From Mycolicibacterium llatzerense (GTDB lineage Bacteria; Actinomycetota; Actinomycetes; Mycobacteriales; Mycobacteriaceae), in NCBI RefSeq assembly GCF_000878195.1, contig NZ_JXST01000026.1:27665-91664 (forward strand): a stretch of 64,000 bases of DNA, given 5' to 3'. Every line of letters begins with the position of its first letter. Positions within the stretch are counted from its first letter, which is position 1. The notes under the pieces are model-generated. The model did no database searches, had not been told where the DNA came from, and saw only the letters and a program-made list of their open reading frames with translations. Positions 60,596-64,000 of this stretch are shown piece by piece. A program made the position numbers and the translations under genes.

Positions 60596-60999
60596 TTGTC
60601 GGCGAACTCGAAGGTGACCTCGGTCCCCGCCTTGAGCGTGCGGCCCACGGTGCAGACCTTGTCGATGGCCCGCTCGACGACGATCTTGAGTCGCTTGATC
60701 TCGTCCTCGGACAGGCTGGAGAGATCGAGTTCCATGGACTCCTGCAGCAGCGGGTAGACCTCGTTCTCCCGGTCCGGCGGTCCCGACACCCGGATGGTGG
60801 TCTGGTAGTCGTCGCCGAGTCGGGTACGCAACGGCGCATCGCTGCTCATCCCACTACAGGCCGCCAACGCGATCTTGAGCAGTTCACCGGGAGTGAAGAC
60901 GCCGTCGACATCCTCGGATCCGACGAGGACCTCTGCTCCTCGCGAGCTGTGTCCGGTGTAGCGGCGCACCCCGGTCCGTTCGACCCACAGTTCCGTCAT
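60592..60999 (-). CDS. OsmC/Ohr family peroxiredoxin-like protein
   Basis: A 135-residue OsmC family protein (Rv2923c type), thiol-dependent reduction of organic hydroperoxides. The first cysteine is in LLKIALAACSGMSSDA; the second in VERAIDKVCTVGRTLKAG. Both are present, so redox activity is plausible. It is translationally coupled to acyP. The promoter lies in the 100 bp shared with the divergent YGQP-type gene. Confidence 0.92.
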   Translation of the reverse strand: MTELWVERTGVRRYTGHSSRGAEVLVGSEDVDGVFTPGELLKIALAACSGMSSDAPLRTRLGDDYQTTIRVSGPPDRENEVYPLLQESMELDLSSLSEDEIKRLKIVVERAIDKVCTVGRTLKAGTEVTFEFADK

Positions 61000-61099
61000 G
61001 GCTCATTTGTACCGCGCCGACGCGCAATGTTCTGCGGGAACCCTGCTGGGCCCCAGGTAAACTCGGCATTCACGCACGACTCTCGGGGGGAGAGCTCAG

Positions 61100-61798
61100 A
61101 TGACGTACCCACCTCAAGGTCCATACCCAGGGCCGCCCGGATACCCACAGCAGGGTCCGTACGGCGCCGGCCAACCGGTTGCTCCTGGCTATCCCGGATA
61201 CGGTCCGCCTGGATACGGTCCGGTACCCGGTCAGCCGATGCCTTACGGGTATCCCGGTGCCACACCGCCGAGCTCCGGCGGCCCCGGCAAGTGGCTTCTC
61301 ATCGTCGGCGCGGTGGTGCTGGTACTGGTCCTCGGCGTCGTGGGGCTGTACGCGTTGGGCACTTCCTCGGATGACGACAAATCGACCTCCGCGAGCAGTG
61401 AGCGCGGAAGTAAGCGCAAGGGCGGAGCGGGCAGCACAGGTTCGACCGACGAGGCCGAAAAGCCTGGTGTGTCGAGTGGCGACGGCTCCGACGAGGATGA
61501 GATTCGCCAGTTTCTGGCCACTTTCGGTGGGGGCGACATCGCCTCGATCTCGTGCGCCAACGACCGCAAGTTCTTCGGGCAGGCCGGCGGCAACGCATTC
61601 GGCACCATGCCGGTGCCGAAGGTCGCAGGCGACCCGGAGAGCCTAAACGGCCTCGACATCACCGTCACCGGTGACCGGGCCACGGTGAAACCCCCGTCGT
61701 CGTCGCAGGTTGCGATCTGGCTGCGCAAAGAAGGCGGCGAGTGGAAGTTCTGCTCCACCGACAACCCGGTGTTCAAGAATCTGCCCGGGATGAAGTAA
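61100..61798 (+). CDS. Pro/Gly/Tyr-rich single-pass membrane protein, paralogue 1
   Basis: A 232-residue protein: N-terminal Pro/Gly/Tyr-rich cytoplasmic stretch (residues 1-60), one membrane helix (KWLLIVGAVVLVLVLGVVGLYAL), a Ser/Gly/Lys-rich linker, and a small extracellular domain with two cysteines (ISCANDRKFF; GEWKFCSTDNP). The domain shares its pattern DE-x-IR...CAND...KEGGEW-x-C-TD-P with the two following genes. No enzymatic motif is seen. It is the most divergent of the three and lacks regular YGQP repeats. Confidence 0.85.
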   Translation: MTYPPQGPYPGPPGYPQQGPYGAGQPVAPGYPGYGPPGYGPVPGQPMPYGYPGATPPSSGGPGKWLLIVGAVVLVLVLGVVGLYALGTSSDDDKSTSASSERGSKRKGGAGSTGSTDEAEKPGVSSGDGSDEDEIRQFLATFGGGDIASISCANDRKFFGQAGGNAFGTMPVPKVAGDPESLNGLDITVTGDRATVKPPSSSQVAIWLRKEGGEWKFCSTDNPVFKNLPGMK

Positions 61799-61886
61799 CG
61801 CCCGAGGCTGACCGGCGTTTCCGGTGGTAGGCGGCCCAACGGTGTTAACTTGGATTGCAAGCACAGTTCACAGGGAGCGACCAGAC

Positions 61887-62624
61887 ATGACCTATCCCCC
61901 GCTCGGGCCACAGCCAGGCGGTCAGCCGTGGCAGCAGCCGCAGCAGCCTGCACCCGGGTTCCCGCCGAGCGGCTACGGCCAACCGGGATACGGCCAACCC
62001 CAGCCCGCCTACGGACAACCCACGTACGGCCAGCCCGCCTACGGACAACCCACGTACGGCCAGCCCGCGTACGGACAACCCGCGTACGGCCAACCGGCCT
62101 ACGGGCAGCCCGGGTACGGGCAGCCGCCGGGATATCCGACGGGACCCGGCTTCCCCGGCGCGCCGCAACCCAAATCCAACGGCCCGAAATGGGCGCTGAT
62201 CGGTGGCCTGGCGGCCATCATCGTCGTCGGCATCGTGGTGGCCGTGGTGCTGGTCTCGAACTCCGGCGGTGGGCTCAGCGCGCTGGGCGGCAACTCCGAC
62301 GAGGACCAGATTCGCAGCCTGATGAGCTCGGGACCGTCGTCGATCAAAGAACGGGCCTGCGCCAACGACCAGAAGTTCTTCAGCAAGTTCCCCGGCATCG
62401 CCGACAGCACGGGCACCAATCCGACGGGAGCCAAGGGCAAAGCCAGCGTCGACAGTGTCAATGTGAACGGCGATACCGCCACCGCAGAAGTCACCGCGAC
62501 GTCGAGCACCGGCCTGGAGCGTTCCGGCACGCTGTACTTCCGTAAAGAAAGCGGCGAGTGGAAGATCTGCTTCACCGACTCACCGCAACTGAAGCAGCTA
62601 CAGAACCTGCCCGGCATGAAGTGA
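61887..62624 (+). CDS. YGQP-repeat single-pass membrane protein, paralogue 2
   Basis: A 245-residue protein with about 10 YGQPx repeats in the first 90 residues, a membrane helix (WALIGGLAAIIVVGIVVAVVLVS) and an extracellular domain with paired cysteines (ERACANDQKFF; GEWKICFTDSP). The leader AAGCACAGTTCACAGGGAGCG just before the ATG is shared with paralogue 3, evidence of duplication including the control region. Function unknown; low-complexity tails like this can drive self-association (inference). Confidence 0.88.
   Translation: MTYPPLGPQPGGQPWQQPQQPAPGFPPSGYGQPGYGQPQPAYGQPTYGQPAYGQPTYGQPAYGQPAYGQPAYGQPGYGQPPGYPTGPGFPGAPQPKSNGPKWALIGGLAAIIVVGIVVAVVLVSNSGGGLSALGGNSDEDQIRSLMSSGPSSIKERACANDQKFFSKFPGIADSTGTNPTGAKGKASVDSVNVNGDTATAEVTATSSTGLERSGTLYFRKESGEWKICFTDSPQLKQLQNLPGMK
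61974..62126 (+). repeat. YGQP-coding tandem repeat of paralogue 2
   Basis: About 10 in-frame 15-bp units of the form TACGG(C/G)CA(A/G)CC plus one variable codon (Ala, Thr, Gly or Pro). Third-codon positions vary between units while the amino acids are kept. Confidence 0.9.
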
Positions 62625-62719
62625 TCGACCTGTGACTTGCCCGCCCGCGGTTGGCATTTCGGGCGGTCGAGCCGGTGTTACGTTGGACACCAAGCACAGT
62701 TCACAGGGAGCGCGCAGAC

Positions 62720-63511
62720 ATGACCTATCCCCCGTCCGGCTCAGATCCGGGCGCTCAGCCCTGGCAGCCGCAGCAGCCGCCGCCCGAGGGATACGGCCAG
62801 CCTGCGTACGGTCAGCCCGCCTACGGCCAACCCGCTTACGGGCAGCCCACGTACGGCCAACCCGCCTACGGGCAGCCGGCTTACGGCCAACCCACGTACG
62901 GCCAGCCTGAGTACGGGCAGCCGGCTTATGGGCAGCCGACCTACGGGCAGCCCGCCTACGGGCAGGCACCGGGTTACCCGATGGGGCCCGGTTTCCCGGG
63001 CCAGCCCGGTTTCCCGCCGCCGACTCCGCCCAACAACACCCGCAAGTACGCGCTCATCGGTGCAGGGATATTCGCCGTCGTCCTCGTGATCGGGGTCGTC
63101 TTCGCCATGGTGACGTCGCGCTCGGGCTCCGGCTCTGACTCGGCGTCCAGCGGTGGCGGGGTGACGATCGCCGGACCGGCGTCGGACGAGGAACAGATTC
63201 GCGACCTCATGACGGCGCAGATCGAGACCTTCGACGATTTCAAAGCGCACTCCTGCGCCAATGACGTGAAGCTGTACGACAAGGTGCCCTCGATCGCGGG
63301 CAAGTTCGGCAAGGGCAGCAGCACCGACGCCGGCCCCGGTTCGACCAAACGTGCCGAGATCACGGATATCAGTGTCAACGGAGATCGGGCGACGGTGAGC
63401 GTCAACTCGGCCTCCGGGGTCACGAGCGTTCCGCTCCGCAAAGAAGGCGGCGAGTGGAGGTTCTGCATGACCGATTCGCCGAAGTTCAAGGGCATACCCG
63501 GGCTGAAGTAG
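62720..63511 (+). CDS. YGQP-repeat single-pass membrane protein, paralogue 3
   Basis: A 263-residue protein like paralogue 2: 11 YGQPx repeats plus a final YGQA in the N-terminal part, a membrane helix (YALIGAGIFAVVLVIGVVFAMV), and an extracellular domain with two cysteines (AHSCANDVKLYD; GEWRFCMTDSP). ATG 62720 follows the same GGGAGCG leader as paralogue 2. It is convergent with mutM, with only 10 bp between the stops. Confidence 0.88.
   Translation: MTYPPSGSDPGAQPWQPQQPPPEGYGQPAYGQPAYGQPAYGQPTYGQPAYGQPAYGQPTYGQPEYGQPAYGQPTYGQPAYGQAPGYPMGPGFPGQPGFPPPTPPNNTRKYALIGAGIFAVVLVIGVVFAMVTSRSGSGSDSASSGGGVTIAGPASDEEQIRDLMTAQIETFDDFKAHSCANDVKLYDKVPSIAGKFGKGSSTDAGPGSTKRAEITDISVNGDRATVSVNSASGVTSVPLRKEGGEWRFCMTDSPKFKGIPGLK
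62792..62968 (+). repeat. YGQP-coding tandem repeat of paralogue 3
   Basis: Twelve in-frame 15-bp units encoding YGQP(A/T/E), with silent third-position differences. The last unit reads YGQAP. Confidence 0.9.
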
Positions 63512-63521
63512 CCTCCGGCGG

Positions 63522-64000
63522 TCAGACGCGACGCGGAATGCGTGGTCTCGGTTGGCATTTCGGGCAGTAGTACGACGAGCGGTTCATGAACTTCTCCCGC
63601 CGGATCGCCGTGCCGCACCGGCGGCACGGCTCCCCCTCCTGGCCGTAGGCGTCCAGCGAGCGGTCGAAGTATCCGGACTCGCCGTTGACATTGACGTACA
63701 GCGAGTCGAATGACGTACCGCCTTGCGCCAGAGCGGAATTCATCACGTCGGCGGCGTGCGCAAGGAGCTCCCCGAGCTGACGCCTGGGCAATGCCGAAGC
63801 CGGCCGGAAGCCGTTGACCTGCGCCCGCCACAGCGATTCGTCGGCGTAGATGTTGCCGACGCCGGATACCACCGTTTGATCCAGCAGCTGGCGCTTGATC
63901 TCAGAATCCTTGCGCCGCAATATCTTCACCACGGACTCCGGATCGAATTCGGGATCCAGCGGATCGCGGGCGATATGCGCCACCGGCACAGGCACGACGC
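63522..64000 (-). CDS. mutM: Formamidopyrimidine-DNA glycosylase, 5' end outside the window
   Basis: The C-terminal 159 or so residues of Fpg/MutM, which excises oxidised purines. Visible are the helix-two-turn-helix (KRQLLDQTVVSGVGNIYADESLWRA), the segment TSFDSLYVNVNGESGYFDRSLDAYG, and the zinc finger CRRCGTAIRREKFMNRSSYYCPKCQ. The catalytic N-terminal Pro lies outside the window. The position after acyP and osmC matches M. tuberculosis fpg. Confidence 0.95.
   Translation of the reverse strand, partial: VVPVPVAHIARDPLDPEFDPESVVKILRRKDSEIKRQLLDQTVVSGVGNIYADESLWRAQVNGFRPASALPRRQLGELLAHAADVMNSALAQGGTSFDSLYVNVNGESGYFDRSLDAYGQEGEPCRRCGTAIRREKFMNRSSYYCPKCQPRPRIPRRV

Noticed and set aside
61974..62968. 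CRISPR-like regular repeats
   Set aside because: The repeats are 15-bp codon-phased units encoding YGQPx inside two reading frames, with no spacers or cas genes.
1..64000. Prophage, transposon or toxin-antitoxin system
   Set aside because: No integrase, transposase, phage structural gene, terminal repeat or small toxin-antitoxin pair is recognisable.

Overview
This is a high-GC actinobacterial chromosome segment. Gene content and order point to a rapid-growing Mycobacterium (Mycolicibacterium). The evidence is the order DUF2469-rnhB-lepB-rplS-lppW-trmD-rimM-KH-rpsP-dacB-amidohydrolase-ffh-glnD-glnB-amt-ftsY-smc-acyP-osmC-mutM, which I recognise from M. tuberculosis Rv2901c to Rv2924c, together with WS/DGAT, mycofactocin-type SDR, WhiB and steroid-degradation genes. 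I see no rRNA, tRNA, insertion sequence, prophage or CRISPR array.

Positions 1-6171 are accessory oxidation genes: two paralogous cytochromes P450 (one cut by the window start), a dienelactone hydrolase, a TetR regulator, a methyltransferase and a divergent WhiB-like protein. Positions 6172-31833 are a catabolic island. It holds a translationally coupled ThDP enzyme/thioesterase/CoA-transferase set, an HsaD-type C-C hydrolase, a WS/DGAT, a mycofactocin-type SDR coupled to a Baeyer-Villiger monooxygenase, an HsaA-type hydroxylase, an HsaC-type extradiol dioxygenase with all iron ligands, a KstD-like flavoprotein, an HSL-family esterase, several SDRs, a KshA-type Rieske oxygenase and a KstD. 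Four local regulators (IclR, AraC, two-site TetR and an unidentified one) sit beside clear palindromes, and I saw no KstR box. My reading is a second, KstR-independent steroid-ring degradation locus, comparable to the C-19+ cluster described in M. smegmatis.

Positions 31837-37840 contain a DUF2237 protein, a divergent glucose/N-acetylglucosamine-type PTS pair (EIIA and EIICB), a PadR regulator, a TetR/P450 divergent pair and a TRIC-type channel.

Positions 37844-64000 are the conserved core: ribosomal and tRNA-modification genes (rplS, rpsP, rimM, trmD), secretion (lepB, ffh, ftsY), chromosome segregation (smc), nitrogen control (amt-glnB-glnD, with GlnR-like boxes upstream of amt) and DNA repair (rnhB, mutM). 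Against the M. tuberculosis order, this core carries a tandem second DacB, a molybdopterin oxidoreductase between ffh and glnD, and three tandem paralogues of a YGQP-repeat membrane protein between osmC and mutM.
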